Shown: positions 7,249-16,322 of the stretch, one piece after another | Layout of the letters: every line of letters starts with the position of its first letter | Position numbering within the stretch: the stretch's first letter is position 1 | Assembly (NCBI GenBank): GCA_014860115.1 | Contig: JACZKK010000032.1 | Coordinates: 1-52,532, forward strand | DNA length: 52,532 bases | DNA from: Ignavibacteriaceae bacterium | GTDB taxonomy: Bacteria; Bacteroidota; Ignavibacteria; Ignavibacteriales; Ignavibacteriaceae | Direction of reading: 5' to 3' | Notes under the pieces: generated by a model | Told to the model about the DNA's origin: nothing | Database searches by the model: none | Seen by the model: only the letters and a program-made list of their open reading frames with translations | Made by a program: the position numbers and the translations under genes

Positions 7249-9231
7249 ATGGCAAACCAGACCGAAATAGATAAAGGAGAATCCCTCCGGAAACAAAATA
7301 CTGAAGAAGAATTTTTCGGAGCCTCAAATGAATTTAAAGAAGACGCACATTTTTCTTCTTTCAGCCAATATAAAAATGTTTATGATTTTTCAATGGCTGA
7401 TAAGGAAAGATTCTGGAGCGGTGAAGCAAGAGAACTCCATTGGTTCAACTTATGGAAGGAAGTAAAGCAGGGAAAAGCATTCAATTCAAAATGGTTTGTT
7501 GGCGGCAAAACCAACCTGAGCTACAACTGCCTTGACAGACATTTACCAACAGAAAAAAGAAACAAAGCCGCCATCATCTGGAAAAGTGAATCGGGCGAAA
7601 GCAAAATTTTAACCTATCAGTTACTCTTCACTCAGGTTTGTAAATTCGCCAACGTTCTGAAGAAGATCGGTGTGCAGAAAGGCGATTACGTAATTATATA
7701 TATGGGAATTATTCCCGAAGCGGTTATCGCAATGCTTGCCTGCAGCAGGATTGGCGCAGTTCATTCTGTTGTTTTTAGTGATTTCAGCAGTCACGCTCTT
7801 GCAGAAAGGATTAACAATCTATCCTGCAAATATTTGATCACTCAGGATTATGTTCTTAAAAAGGGGAATCAGGTTAATCTTAAAAGTAAAGTTGACAATG
7901 CATTACAGAATTCGACATCTGTTGAAAAAGTAGTTCTCTTTAAAAGGTCAAAAGAGGAGCTGAAAATAGTTTCCGAAAAAGAGATTATCTGGCAAAATGA
8001 AATTGATAAAGTTTCGGATGACTGTCAAGCCGTTCCCCTCCTGTCCCAACATCCTCTCTTCAGCATGTTCACAAATGGTCCGAATGGAGACCTTGTAAAC
8101 ATACTTCACCTGACTGGTGGATATATGGTTCAGTCTTATCTCACCGCAAAATGGATTTTTGATCTTAAGGGAAACGATATCATCTGGTCTGTTTCTGATA
8201 TTAGCTGGATATCAGGACACACATACAGTATCTATGGCCCTCTTCTTAATGGAGTGACTACATTTCTTTATGAGGGAGTTCCAATCTATCCCGAGCCCGA
8301 CAGGTACTGGCAGCTAATTTCAAAGTATAGAATTAATATTCTCTATATCAATCCAACAACTATCCGTGCATTATTGAAGCTTGGCAGCGAATGGGTATTC
8401 AGGCATGATATTTCAAGTTTGAGGTTATTAGGAATAAAGAGCGAAACAATTAAAAAAGATACCTGGCTATGGCTGTATGAAAATGTTGGAAAACGAAAAT
8501 GTCCGATCGTTGACACCTGGCTGCAAGCAGAAACCGGTTCAATAATAATTTCGCCATTACCCGGTGCTTCTGAATTTAAGCCGGGTCATACTGGCTGTCC
8601 TTTTCCCGGAATTGAAATTGACATTGTTGATCTGAATGGAGATCCTGTTAAAGAAGGTGAAGGTGGTTATTTAATTATAAAAGATAGCTGGCCTTCAATG
8701 TTTACGACAGCCAAAGAAGAAAAGGTGGAAACAAACCTAAATTGCTGGAAACAATTCAAGGGAAATTATTTTACGGGCGACGCAGCAGTAAGAGAGAAAT
8801 ATAATCTTATTAAAATACTCGGCAGAGTTGATGATGTTATTAAGTCTGCAGGAAACAGAGTTGGTGGATCTGAAATAGAGAAGGTTTTAGCAGCACATCC
8901 CTCAGTTAAAGAAGCGGCAGTTGTGAAAAGATCTGACGAGATTATAGAAAATGCAATCGTTGCCTTTGTTGTGCTCAACAATTTAGATGGTACACCTCTC
9001 CTCAAAGAAGAATTGAGAAATTATATTTCTGAAAAGATAGGTTCAATGGCAAAACCAGACGATTTGATATTTCTCACTGAGATGCCCAGGTTAATGGACG
9101 GCAAAACAGATCGGGGCTTATTAAGAGAAAAGGCAAAAGAAGGTTTAAAGGAACTTTCAGGCGAAGAAGCCGAACATCAATCAATCCTTGAAAAACTCAG
9201 AGAGGATTACCAGAAATTATATCTTGAGTAG
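7249..9231 (+). CDS. Divergent acetyl-CoA synthetase homologue, degenerate ATP loop
   Basis: At 660 residues the gene is colinear with acetyl-CoA synthetase, which makes acetyl-CoA from acetate, ATP and CoA. Retained blocks are GAVHSVVFSDFSSHAL, SWISGHTYSIYGPL, FLYEGVPIYPEPDRYWQ, ISPLPGASEFKPGHTGCPF, YFTGDAA and the hinge region GRVDDVIKSAGNRVGGSEIE. Key sites have changed. The phosphate loop, normally TSGSTGKPKG, reads TNGPNGDLVN. The GEPIN block reads SETIK. The second Trp of DTWWQTETG is Leu, which alters the acyl pocket. The C-terminal catalytic Lys region keeps only GK (MDGKTDRG). The frame is intact. It may be a pseudoenzyme, a regulatory paralogue or an acyl-activating enzyme with new specificity. 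Confidence 0.85.
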   Translation: MANQTEIDKGESLRKQNTEEEFFGASNEFKEDAHFSSFSQYKNVYDFSMADKERFWSGEARELHWFNLWKEVKQGKAFNSKWFVGGKTNLSYNCLDRHLPTEKRNKAAIIWKSESGESKILTYQLLFTQVCKFANVLKKIGVQKGDYVIIYMGIIPEAVIAMLACSRIGAVHSVVFSDFSSHALAERINNLSCKYLITQDYVLKKGNQVNLKSKVDNALQNSTSVEKVVLFKRSKEELKIVSEKEIIWQNEIDKVSDDCQAVPLLSQHPLFSMFTNGPNGDLVNILHLTGGYMVQSYLTAKWIFDLKGNDIIWSVSDISWISGHTYSIYGPLLNGVTTFLYEGVPIYPEPDRYWQLISKYRINILYINPTTIRALLKLGSEWVFRHDISSLRLLGIKSETIKKDTWLWLYENVGKRKCPIVDTWLQAETGSIIISPLPGASEFKPGHTGCPFPGIEIDIVDLNGDPVKEGEGGYLIIKDSWPSMFTTAKEEKVETNLNCWKQFKGNYFTGDAAVREKYNLIKILGRVDDVIKSAGNRVGGSEIEKVLAAHPSVKEAAVVKRSDEIIENAIVAFVVLNNLDGTPLLKEELRNYISEKIGSMAKPDDLIFLTEMPRLMDGKTDRGLLREKAKEGLKELSGEEAEHQSILEKLREDYQKLYLE

Positions 9232-9401
9232 CTGATACATTAATATCGGCCGCAACAAATGTTAGTTACAACAATTCTTAACCCCGTTCGATAAATCCCG
9301 TTTAAAAAATTGATTGCTATTTGTTTATTAATTAATCTTTCACAATTTTACACCAGGCTAAGTTCAATTTATTAACAATTAAAACCTATAAGGAGACTAT
9401 C

Positions 9402-9869
9402 TTGAAAAATTTATTTAGCATTTCTATATCTACTCTTTTACTTTTTCTTTTTGTCGCTAATGTTTCGGCTCAACAATGGTCAGATGAGCAGAAGGCTGTC
9501 TGGGCCGGAGTCGATGCATATTGGAAAGTGAGTATGACTGATAAACCGATGGATTTTCTGTCATACTTTGACGATTCTTACTTTGGTTGGTCTTATGACA
9601 ATGAAGCGCCAAGTACCAAAGCAGATGCGCAGAAATCGTTAGGTTACTGGACAGCAAAAGGTAAAGTCGTTTATTATATAATCACCCCGTCGAAGATTTG
9701 GGTGAATGGTAACTTTGCATATGTCCATTACTATTACACACAGGTTACTGAAAGTGCCGATGGTAAACCAAATACTGAAAAAGGTCGCTGGACAGATATT
9801 CTTATGAAGAAAGGCGAAAAGTGGATGCTTGTTGGTGATCATGGCGGGGAAATTAAAAACGACGATTAG
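9402..9869 (+). CDS. Exported NTF2-like (SnoaL/DUF4440-type) protein
   Basis: The 155-residue protein starts with a signal peptide ending near NVSAQQ (residue ~24). The mature part has the NTF2-like cone pattern. A first helix with a conserved Trp (WAGVDAYWKV) is followed by FLSYFDDSYFGW, a strand PSKIWVNGNFAYVHYYYTQV, then GRWTDILMKKGEKWMLVGDHGG. Family members bind small molecules or act as isomerases, often without known activity. The start is a TTG at 9402 with a strong AAGGAGA 9 bases upstream; there is no better ATG. A GC-rich hairpin closes the transcript at 9889. Confidence 0.75.
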   Translation: MKNLFSISISTLLLFLFVANVSAQQWSDEQKAVWAGVDAYWKVSMTDKPMDFLSYFDDSYFGWSYDNEAPSTKADAQKSLGYWTAKGKVVYYIITPSKIWVNGNFAYVHYYYTQVTESADGKPNTEKGRWTDILMKKGEKWMLVGDHGGEIKNDD

Positions 9870-9888
9870 TAATTATATTAATAATAAC

Positions 9889-9915
9889 TGTGGGGCGAAA
9901 TTCTCCTGCCCCACA
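9889..9915 (+). terminator. Hairpin terminator after the NTF2-like gene
   Basis: Arms TGTGGGGC (9889-9896) and GCCCCACA (9908-9915) form a perfect 8-bp stem with an 11-base loop, 20 bases after the stop codon. The following TAATTTAAG is only weakly U-rich. Confidence 0.6.
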
Positions 9916-10063
9916 TAATTTAAGAATCGGAATCCTGTCATATCTCATTACTGATTCTGTTAGTCTTAAAAATCCTCAAGCACTTCCGTTTATTACTTAA
10001 AAAGTTTTACCCTGCTTGACTTTAGTAATAAAAAAATAACTATCAAAAATAAAAAGGTACAAA

Positions 10064-10696
10064 ATGAAAAAACTAAAAGTTTCCATATTCTCTTTATTAT
10101 TCATCCTATTCCTGTCAGGAATTAATTTTTCTCAAACCACACATGATGTGACAGTTACCAATTTTTCGTTTTCCCCGGGAGAGTTAACAATTACAGTTGG
10201 TGATGCTGTAAGATGGACAAATGTTCTTGGTACTCACAATGTTAAAGCGGATGATAACAGCTTCACAAGCGGTCCGGCAGCACCGGCACCGTGGGAATTT
10301 ACACATACCTTTACTACTGTCGGTCTTCATCCTTACTATTGTGAACCACATGGTGGGCCGGGTGGAACAGGAATGGCGGCCGTAGTCATTGTACAAAGTC
10401 CGGTTAGTGTTGATGATGAAAAAATAATAGCAGATAAGTTTGAGCTCCTGCAGAACTATCCAAATCCATTTAACCCGAGCACCAATATCGGATATCGGAT
10501 TTCGGATCGCGGGTTTGTTTCTTTAAAAGTTTACAACATTCTTGGTGATGAAATTGCCACATTGGTAAACGAAGAGAAGGAACAAGGAGTTTACAATATA
10601 ACTTTTGATGCATCGGGTTTATCCAGCGGTATGTATTTGTATAAACTCCAGGCTGGTTCATTTGTGGAGATGAAGAAGATGATCATCATCAAATAA
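10064..10696 (+). CDS. Secreted cupredoxin with type IX sorting domain
   Basis: The protein has 210 residues. Residues 1-24 are a signal peptide. Residues ~25-115 are a plastocyanin-like domain that begins VTNFSFSPGELTITVGDAVRWTN. The four type 1 copper ligands are visible: His in LGTHNV, Cys and His in YYCEPHGG, and Met in GTGMAA. Residues ~125-210 are a type IX secretion C-terminal sorting domain (LQNYPNPFNPSTNIGYRI, ending KMIIIK). This targets the protein through the T9SS to the cell surface or medium. It is probably an extracellular electron carrier or copper-binding protein. It is followed 21 bp later by the DUF4412 gene, so the two may be co-expressed. Confidence 0.9.
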   Translation: MKKLKVSIFSLLFILFLSGINFSQTTHDVTVTNFSFSPGELTITVGDAVRWTNVLGTHNVKADDNSFTSGPAAPAPWEFTHTFTTVGLHPYYCEPHGGPGGTGMAAVVIVQSPVSVDDEKIIADKFELLQNYPNPFNPSTNIGYRISDRGFVSLKVYNILGDEIATLVNEEKEQGVYNITFDASGLSSGMYLYKLQAGSFVEMKKMIIIK

Positions 10697-10717
10697 TAAA
10701 TCAAATAGGAGGATATA

Positions 10718-11356
10718 ATGCAGACATCAAAATCGCTGTTCGCCTTAATATTTTTTCTTCTGGCAGAAATAAGTTTTGCACAGGGAACATTCGAGGGTAA
10801 GATTACGATAGAAGTTGAAGCAGATGGAGAAAAACAGGTAATTAACTATCTGGTAAAAGATTTAAGATTTAGGATGGAAACCCCGGATGCAGATGGAGCA
10901 ATGGTATATGACAGCCATGTAAATAAAATGTATATAATTATGGATGAGCAGCAAGCCTATATGGAAAACTTCATGCTTCCGGAAACGGATAAAAGTACCG
11001 GCAGCTATACTAATACCGGGGAGACAAAAAATTTACTAGGATATAGCTGTGAGAAATTCCTGTTTCAGCAGGATGACACAAAGGGAGAAGCATGGATGAC
11101 AAAAGAATTAGGTGGATTCATTTTATTTGGCGATCTTCGTCAGCAGCAGTTGAATATACCGAGCTGGAAAAGCGAACTTCTTGAAGCAGGATATTTTCCT
11201 TTGCAGGTAGCCGAAACGGATGATGACGCTAATATTTTGAGCACGTTCAAGGTTACGGTGGTGGTTCCCCAGAAATTAGATGCGGGGTTGTTTGTACCCC
11301 CATCTTCTTATAAGAAATTTGAAATGCCATCAATGAATTTTGACAGCGTAAAGTAA
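10718..11356 (+). CDS. Exported DUF4412 family protein
   Basis: The 212-residue protein has an N-terminal signal peptide cut near EISFAQG (residue ~22). The mature beta-rich domain fits DUF4412: FEGKITIEVEADGEKQVINY, then KDLRFRMETPDADG, a MVYDSHVNKMYIIMDEQQAY segment, and a YSCEKFLFQ-like Cys strand followed by AWMTKELG. Proteins of this family are periplasmic or surface-associated and uncharacterised. GGAGG lies 6 bases before the ATG, and the gene starts 21 bp after the cupredoxin gene. The transcript probably ends at the hairpin at 11387. Confidence 0.75.
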   Translation: MQTSKSLFALIFFLLAEISFAQGTFEGKITIEVEADGEKQVINYLVKDLRFRMETPDADGAMVYDSHVNKMYIIMDEQQAYMENFMLPETDKSTGSYTNTGETKNLLGYSCEKFLFQQDDTKGEAWMTKELGGFILFGDLRQQQLNIPSWKSELLEAGYFPLQVAETDDDANILSTFKVTVVVPQKLDAGLFVPPSSYKKFEMPSMNFDSVK

Positions 11357-11386
11357 ATTGAATTTGATAAAATAAAGAGTGCAGTT

Positions 11387-11413
11387 TTCCCTCCTCTTGG
11401 TGTGAGGAGGGAA
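11387..11413. terminator. Bidirectional hairpin terminator between convergent genes
   Basis: A perfect 10-bp stem, TTCCCTCCTC (11387-11396) with GAGGAGGGAA (11404-11413), lies between the convergent DUF4412 and GIY-YIG genes. The 7-base loop and position fit a shared terminator; the flanking T-run is short. Confidence 0.65.
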
Positions 11414-11446
11414 TAAACTATTTTCTACCCGACCTTCATATTTCAA

Positions 11447-11797
11447 TCATTTCTTGTTATAAAAAGTTACCCCCTCACTCTTCAGTTTTTCAATCCACAT
11501 TGCTTCAAGAGTCTCAAGCTCAGCTCGTAATTCCCTGTCGGTTTCGTCCTTAACTTCAATTTGGTCAAGAATAAAAATTTCAAAATTCTCTTTACCAAGT
11601 TGCTTATAATTATTTGCCAATTTGTCGTATGTATGACTACCCATCTCCAGCTCAAAAGTGATGCCCCTAATTTTTGCAGGCAGATTAATCGATGTACCGA
11701 TAAACATTTTGTTATCAAGTTTGTTCTTAACTGCATACAGGCCGGCAGGATGTTTTTGATTTTTATACTCTTTTTTGATTTCCTTTTTATTAATCAT
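11447..11797 (-). CDS. GIY-YIG-like protein, paralogue of 23912-24262
   Basis: The 116-residue protein has the two short motifs of the GIY-YIG nuclease fold, GLY (in HPAGLYAVKN) and FIG (in KMFIG) 9 residues later. A basic stretch LPAKIRGITFELEMGSH carries the likely catalytic Arg, and Glu-rich helices follow. Canonical members cut DNA with a Tyr-Arg-Glu active site, but small stand-alone proteins of this type are uncharacterised. A close paralogue of equal length lies at 23912-24262; the C-termini EKLKSEGVTFYNKK are identical. The gene converges with the DUF4412 gene across a hairpin terminator. Confidence 0.8.
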   Translation of the reverse strand: MINKKEIKKEYKNQKHPAGLYAVKNKLDNKMFIGTSINLPAKIRGITFELEMGSHTYDKLANNYKQLGKENFEIFILDQIEVKDETDRELRAELETLEAMWIEKLKSEGVTFYNKK

Positions 11798-11979
11798 AAT
11801 GATTCATATTATTTTTTTCAATTGATTACCGAAAACTTATCCATCCCAATGGCTAATATCAAACTTCTCATTTTTTTAAAGGTTAACAGATCGGCAGCCA
11901 TTATCCTTCTCATTTATCATACTTGGCTCCCCTTCCAGTATTATCTATTTTTGCTCAACAAAAAAAGAACTATTACTAA

Positions 11980-13665
11980 ATGAGCAACGAACCAAACAAA
12001 ATTATTTACTCTATGGTTGGGGTAAGTAAATTCTACAACAACAAACCAATTCTTAAAGATATTTATCTGTCATATTTCTACGGAGCTAAAATTGGTGTAA
12101 TCGGCTTAAACGGTTCCGGTAAATCATCGCTCCTAAAAATTCTTGCGGGAGTTGATAAAAACATAAACGGTGAGACGGTTATTTCTCCCGGTTTTACAAT
12201 AGGCTATCTTGAACAGGAACCGCAGCTTAATGATATAAAAACTGTAAGAGAAATTGTTCAGGAAGGCGTTCAAGCCATTGTTGACATTCTAAGGGAGTTT
12301 GATGAAATAAATGCAAAATTTGCCGAACCAATGGATGATGATGAAATGACCAGGCTTCTTGAAAGACAGGGTGAAGTTCAGGAAAAAATTGATGCACTGG
12401 GCGGATGGGATCTGGATGCACGACTTGAAATGGCAATGGATGCTTTACGATGTCCCCCTCCGGATACTTTGTGTAAAGTTCTTTCCGGCGGAGAACGGCG
12501 AAGAGTTGCGCTTTGCAGATTACTTCTTCAAAAACCTGATATACTTTTGCTCGATGAACCAACGAATCATCTGGATGCAGAAACAGTTGCCTGGCTTGAA
12601 CATCATCTGCAAAAGTATGAAGGGACAGTAATTGCAGTAACGCACGATAGATATTTTCTAGATAATGTTGCCGGATGGATACTTGAACTTGATCGTGGTG
12701 AAGGAATTCCGTGGAAAGGAAATTATTCATCATGGCTTGAACAGAAACAAGAGCGATTGCGTGTTGAAGAAAAACGTGAAAGCGAAAGACAAAAAACTTT
12801 GCAGCGTGAACTTGAGTGGATTAGAATGAGTCCGAAAGCCCGTCATGCAAAATCAAAATCAAGGATCACTTCTTATGAAAATCTTCTTAGAGAAGAAAAA
12901 GAGAAAGGTCAGAAAGAACTTGAGCTTTACATTCCGGTTGCAGATCGGCTTGGAGATATTGTAATCGAAACCGAAAATCTTAGCAAAGCATACGGCGACA
13001 ATATTTTGATAGAGGGTTTAAACTTCTCAATTCCTCCTGGTGCTGTTGTTGGTATTATCGGACCCAACGGTGCAGGTAAAACAACATTATTCAGAATGAT
13101 AACAGGTTCAGAAAAACCAGATTCCGGAAATTTAAAAATTGGCGCTACGGTTAAGATGTCTTATGTTGATCAATCGAGAGATACGTTAAATGCTGAGAAA
13201 AGTATCTGGGAATTAATTTCCGGAGGCGAAGACACAATAATGCTGGGCAACAGGCAGGTTAATTCGCGTGCATATGTTGCGCAGTTTAATTTTTCTGGGG
13301 CAGATCAACAAAAAAAAGTCAACTTGCTTTCCGGTGGAGAAAGAAATCGTGTTCATCTTGCAATGATGCTGAAACAAGGCGCTAATGTTCTTCTGCTTGA
13401 TGAACCCACAAACGATCTCGATGTTAATACGCTGCGTGCACTTGAAGAAGGGATTGAAAAATTTGCCGGATGTGTTCTTGTGATTAGTCACGACAGGTGG
13501 TTTTTGGATAGAATAGCAACACACATTTTAGCTTTTGAAGGAGATAGCAAGGTTGTATGGTTTGATGGCAATTATACAGAGTATGAAGAAAAGCGAAAAG
13601 AACGATTGGGTGTTGAGGCTGACCAACCTCATAGAATTAAATACAGACATTTAACGAGAAGTTAG
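11980..13665 (+). CDS. ettA: Energy-dependent translational throttle protein EttA (ABC-F)
   Basis: The 561-residue ABC-F protein has two nucleotide-binding domains and no membrane segments. Walker A motifs are GLNGSGKSS and GPNGAGKTT, signatures LSGGERRR and LSGGERNR, and Walker B LLLDEPTNHLD and LLLDEPTNDLD. The arm insertion is in domain 1, and the charged inter-domain linker ARHAKSKSRITSYE binds the ribosome. EttA binds the ribosomal E site and gates entry into elongation according to the ATP/ADP ratio. Length and the GGWDLDARLEMAMDALRCP region fit EttA rather than Uup or an antibiotic-resistance ABC-F. It appears to be a single gene; no clear Shine-Dalgarno precedes the ATG. Confidence 0.95.
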   Translation: MSNEPNKIIYSMVGVSKFYNNKPILKDIYLSYFYGAKIGVIGLNGSGKSSLLKILAGVDKNINGETVISPGFTIGYLEQEPQLNDIKTVREIVQEGVQAIVDILREFDEINAKFAEPMDDDEMTRLLERQGEVQEKIDALGGWDLDARLEMAMDALRCPPPDTLCKVLSGGERRRVALCRLLLQKPDILLLDEPTNHLDAETVAWLEHHLQKYEGTVIAVTHDRYFLDNVAGWILELDRGEGIPWKGNYSSWLEQKQERLRVEEKRESERQKTLQRELEWIRMSPKARHAKSKSRITSYENLLREEKEKGQKELELYIPVADRLGDIVIETENLSKAYGDNILIEGLNFSIPPGAVVGIIGPNGAGKTTLFRMITGSEKPDSGNLKIGATVKMSYVDQSRDTLNAEKSIWELISGGEDTIMLGNRQVNSRAYVAQFNFSGADQQKKVNLLSGGERNRVHLAMMLKQGANVLLLDEPTNDLDVNTLRALEEGIEKFAGCVLVISHDRWFLDRIATHILAFEGDSKVVWFDGNYTEYEEKRKERLGVEADQPHRIKYRHLTRS

Positions 13666-13842
13666 GAGGATTGAAAACCGATTTTACCTTAACTTAATTT
13701 GTAGAAATTTATGCTGATTTTGTGATGAGGGTTGTAAATTTAGGTTTTAATAAAACGCATTAATTTTATACCTTGTTGGGGAAAATTAATAGAATTGAAC
13801 TAATTAATATTGATGCAAAACTAATTATAAGGAGAAACATAC

Positions 13843-14250
13843 ATGCTCAAAAGCAATTCATATGACGGGGGAAGAACAGAGGAGGCTACTGTAATCAGCA
13901 GAGGCGTTAAGATTGAAGGAAAGCTGAGCTGCAGCGGAAGTATCAGATTAGACGGTGAGGTACAGGGGGATATTACCTCACAAAGCACGGTAATTGTTGG
14001 AGAAAATGGAAAAGTGAACGGACAAATTAATGCAGAGAGCATTACTATCGGCGGTAAGGTTATCGGAACAGTAAAAGCAAAAGAAAAGGTTATGCTGGAG
14101 TCAAAGGGAAATCTAAAAGGCGATATTATCACAAAAATACTTTCCGTTGATGCCGGAGCCGTTTTTAACGGTAATACTAAAATGGGAGATTCGGGAAATA
14201 TTGGAGCACCCATTGAAACTTCCAAACCAGCGGACACTTCAGCGAAATAG
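13843..14250 (+). CDS. Bactofilin (polymer-forming cytoskeletal protein)
   Basis: The 135-residue protein has the bactofilin right-handed beta-helix core at about 15-115, seen as short repeats (SRGVKIEGKLSCSGSIRLDG, then GDITSQSTVIVGENGKVNG). Disordered polar tails flank it. Bactofilins self-assemble without nucleotide into filaments at the membrane and organise cell shape, wall synthesis or polar structures. No M23 peptidase gene, its frequent partner, is adjacent. AAGGAG lies 9 bases before the ATG. The gene is followed by a GGCGAG hairpin terminator at 14307. Confidence 0.93.
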   Translation: MLKSNSYDGGRTEEATVISRGVKIEGKLSCSGSIRLDGEVQGDITSQSTVIVGENGKVNGQINAESITIGGKVIGTVKAKEKVMLESKGNLKGDIITKILSVDAGAVFNGNTKMGDSGNIGAPIETSKPADTSAK

Positions 14251-14306
14251 GTGATGCAGAACTGCTTTGCTTAAAGAAAGTTGTTAAGCCAGGACCACAA
14301 CAGTTA

Positions 14307-14331
14307 AAAGGCGAGTCCTCAGCTCGCCTTT
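14307..14331 (+). terminator. GGCGAG-type hairpin terminator after bactofilin gene
   Basis: AAAGGCGAG (14307-14315) pairs perfectly with CTCGCCTTT (14323-14331) around a 7-base loop. It belongs to a set of similar hairpins at 16135, 16833 and 19021, each 3' of a plus-strand gene. Confidence 0.7.
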
Positions 14332-14785
14332 GCTAACAGCTACAATACTATTTTCCTAGAATTAATTTAATACTTTAGCGCATCATCTTACCCAGAACTG
14401 CCCCTTTCAGTTTGTAAACAAGCAAAAAAAACATTTGATTAATCATGAGCAATAATCCCCAATCAGCAAGAATAGTTGCTTATATCAATTAAGTTTACAA
14501 TATTATTAATAGAAATATATACTTTACTCCGAAAGAACGCGGGGGGCATTTACTAGTTGCATTCTGAAAATTGTTTCTCCCACACTCTTCCGAAGTAAAA
14601 TTTCCAGAAACTAATACTTTTTCGATAGGGGCTATTGTGCAAGTTTTAGGAAAATTTATACTACATGGATATATACTTTTCATAAGTTCAGTCTATTCAA
14701 AGAACGAAGCCGGTTCAAAGTTCAACAGAAAAATATTTTATCGAATTCCTATTAAATAATTTCCATCAATAAACACGGAGGTAAT
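14332..14785. other. Intergenic stretch with no supported gene
   Basis: These 454 bases have two overlapping opposite reading frames of 62 codons (14495-14683 minus and 14571-14759 plus). Neither has a convincing ribosome-binding site or protein resemblance. A GGAGG site at 14777-14781 serves the next gene. The stretch probably contains that gene's promoter, but I cannot place it. Confidence 0.4.
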
Positions 14786-16090
14786 ATGTTCATTTTATAC
14801 TTAAGGCGATTCACAATTCTGCTAACCGCCTTTCTTTTTTTATTTATCGTAGTTAGCTGCGAGGAAGACTCACCGAGTGAACCAAACGGTAACGGCCAGA
14901 CCATCACCGTAAGCGGATTTGTAAAAGATTTTGACGGTGAACTTGTTGCGGGAGTTCCGGTAATAATAAAAGGGAAAGCACCTGTAACTACAGATGCGAA
15001 TGGAGGTTTTACGGTTTCCAACGTTAGTAAACCATACGAGGCCAGGGTTATCTTCAGTACAGATCAAACTGCAATAGTTTATCAAGGATTGACACGATCA
15101 GATCCAACCTTGATTTATTTGGGTGCTACTTCTAACTGGAAGACAGCGACAATTAGCGGATCTGTACCTCCTGCGGTAGGAAAAGTTACGAGAGTATTTT
15201 TTACTAGCGGCACAATGTCCTGGTCTACAGATGCAAATCAGGCAACTGGATCATACACTTTATCCGTTGACTGGAAGGGAGTAGCGAATTCTATTTCAGG
15301 CAAACTTCAGGTATTGCGTTGGACACAAAATGCAAGCGGAATGCCGACACAATATGATGCCTATGATTTTGAAGACAACCTTACAGTCAGTGCCGGCGGA
15401 AACTTTCCTAATAATAATTTCTCTACTAATCTTACGGATCCCCCGGAACAAAATATCAGTGGTTCAATTGTACGCCCCTCATCAAGTTATAATTTATATA
15501 ACAAATCCCTCTACTTGTTTTTTGGAAATGCAGAAATCTACTTGGGTGAAGAGTGGGGAGCGGGTCTTTCGGAAAATTTTAGTTATACTGTTCCATCGAT
15601 AACTGGCGCCACATTTGGAATTAATGCTAGTGCGTCATTAAATGCCACACCAAATGATAGATATACATATTATGGTAAAAGAGGAATTACTGCTGGATCT
15701 AGTGGTATTACAATAAACCTTGCAAGTTCGCCACAACTCAATATTCCCGCACACAATGGTTCCGGTATCGACACAACAACTCAGTTCCTCTGGACGAAGG
15801 GAAGCGGAGGGGGTATTTGCGTGCTTTACGTTACACCTACTATGTGGGGAACCGGGCCATCATTTTATATTTTTACATCAAATAATTCATCTTCAATTCC
15901 GAATCTAGCTCCACAAGGATTGGGACTGCCCTCAAACATATCTTATACCTGGCGGGTATCACAGGTATTCCCCGTTTCGTCAATTGATGATGCAGCAAGC
16001 TCTAATTTTTTGCAGCAGACAAGTGGAAATACTGAAGGAGGACAAGCTAATTCTGAATATTTTAATTTTACAACTAAAAATAATCCGTAG
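14786..16090 (+). CDS. Lipoprotein with carboxypeptidase-regulatory-like domain
   Basis: The 434-residue protein has a lipoprotein signal ending in the lipobox VVSC (residue ~25) and a Ser/Pro/Asn-rich linker. Next is a carboxypeptidase-regulatory-like beta-sandwich (TVSGFVKDFDGELVAGVPVI, then TDANGGFTVSNV) at about 38-100. The remainder is Thr/Ser/Asn-rich and beta-strand-rich, like many surface lipoproteins; I recognise no catalytic domain. It is probably exposed at the outer membrane. CGGAGG precedes the ATG. It resembles in plan the minus-strand lipoprotein at 16881-18182. It ends before a GGGCGAG hairpin at 16135. Confidence 0.75.
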   Translation: MFILYLRRFTILLTAFLFLFIVVSCEEDSPSEPNGNGQTITVSGFVKDFDGELVAGVPVIIKGKAPVTTDANGGFTVSNVSKPYEARVIFSTDQTAIVYQGLTRSDPTLIYLGATSNWKTATISGSVPPAVGKVTRVFFTSGTMSWSTDANQATGSYTLSVDWKGVANSISGKLQVLRWTQNASGMPTQYDAYDFEDNLTVSAGGNFPNNNFSTNLTDPPEQNISGSIVRPSSSYNLYNKSLYLFFGNAEIYLGEEWGAGLSENFSYTVPSITGATFGINASASLNATPNDRYTYYGKRGITAGSSGITINLASSPQLNIPAHNGSGIDTTTQFLWTKGSGGGICVLYVTPTMWGTGPSFYIFTSNNSSSIPNLAPQGLGLPSNISYTWRVSQVFPVSSIDDAASSNFLQQTSGNTEGGQANSEYFNFTTKNNP

Positions 16091-16134
16091 ATAAACGTTA
16101 TTATATTACGATAAATACCACGGATAAATTCAAA

Positions 16135-16155
16135 GGGCGAGCCACCAACTCGCCC
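16135..16155 (+). terminator. GGGCGAG hairpin 3' of the lipoprotein gene
   Basis: GGGCGAG (16135-16141) pairs with CTCGCCC (16149-16155). It is the same palindrome as at 19021-19041, which differs only in the loop, so it may be a REP-like repeat as well as a terminator. The downstream U-run is weak. Confidence 0.55.
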
Positions 16156-16322
16156 AACGATTTATTAATATTTAATCTTCATAATAATCCCAACTTCCCA
16201 ACAGTTGCCAATTAGAAACCAATTGCTTAGTTTATTAAGTAAGATGTGCGAATCTTGCTATTCTTCTTCTTTGTCGCACACTAATAATCAAATTAATTTT
16301 TTCAACTAACAAGGAGGCCGTT

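Noticed and set aside
12227-12733. 168-codon minus-strand frame inside ettA
   Set aside because: It is antisense to a fully conserved ABC-F domain, with His/Gln-rich shadow composition.
13821-14237. 138-codon minus-strand frame opposite the bactofilin gene
   Set aside because: It mirrors the bactofilin beta-helix periodicity (Pro/Ser/Thr-rich) and has no ribosome-binding site.
14495-14759. Two overlapping 62-codon frames in the gap after the bactofilin gene
   Set aside because: No ribosome-binding site, no recognisable protein pattern, and they overlap each other.
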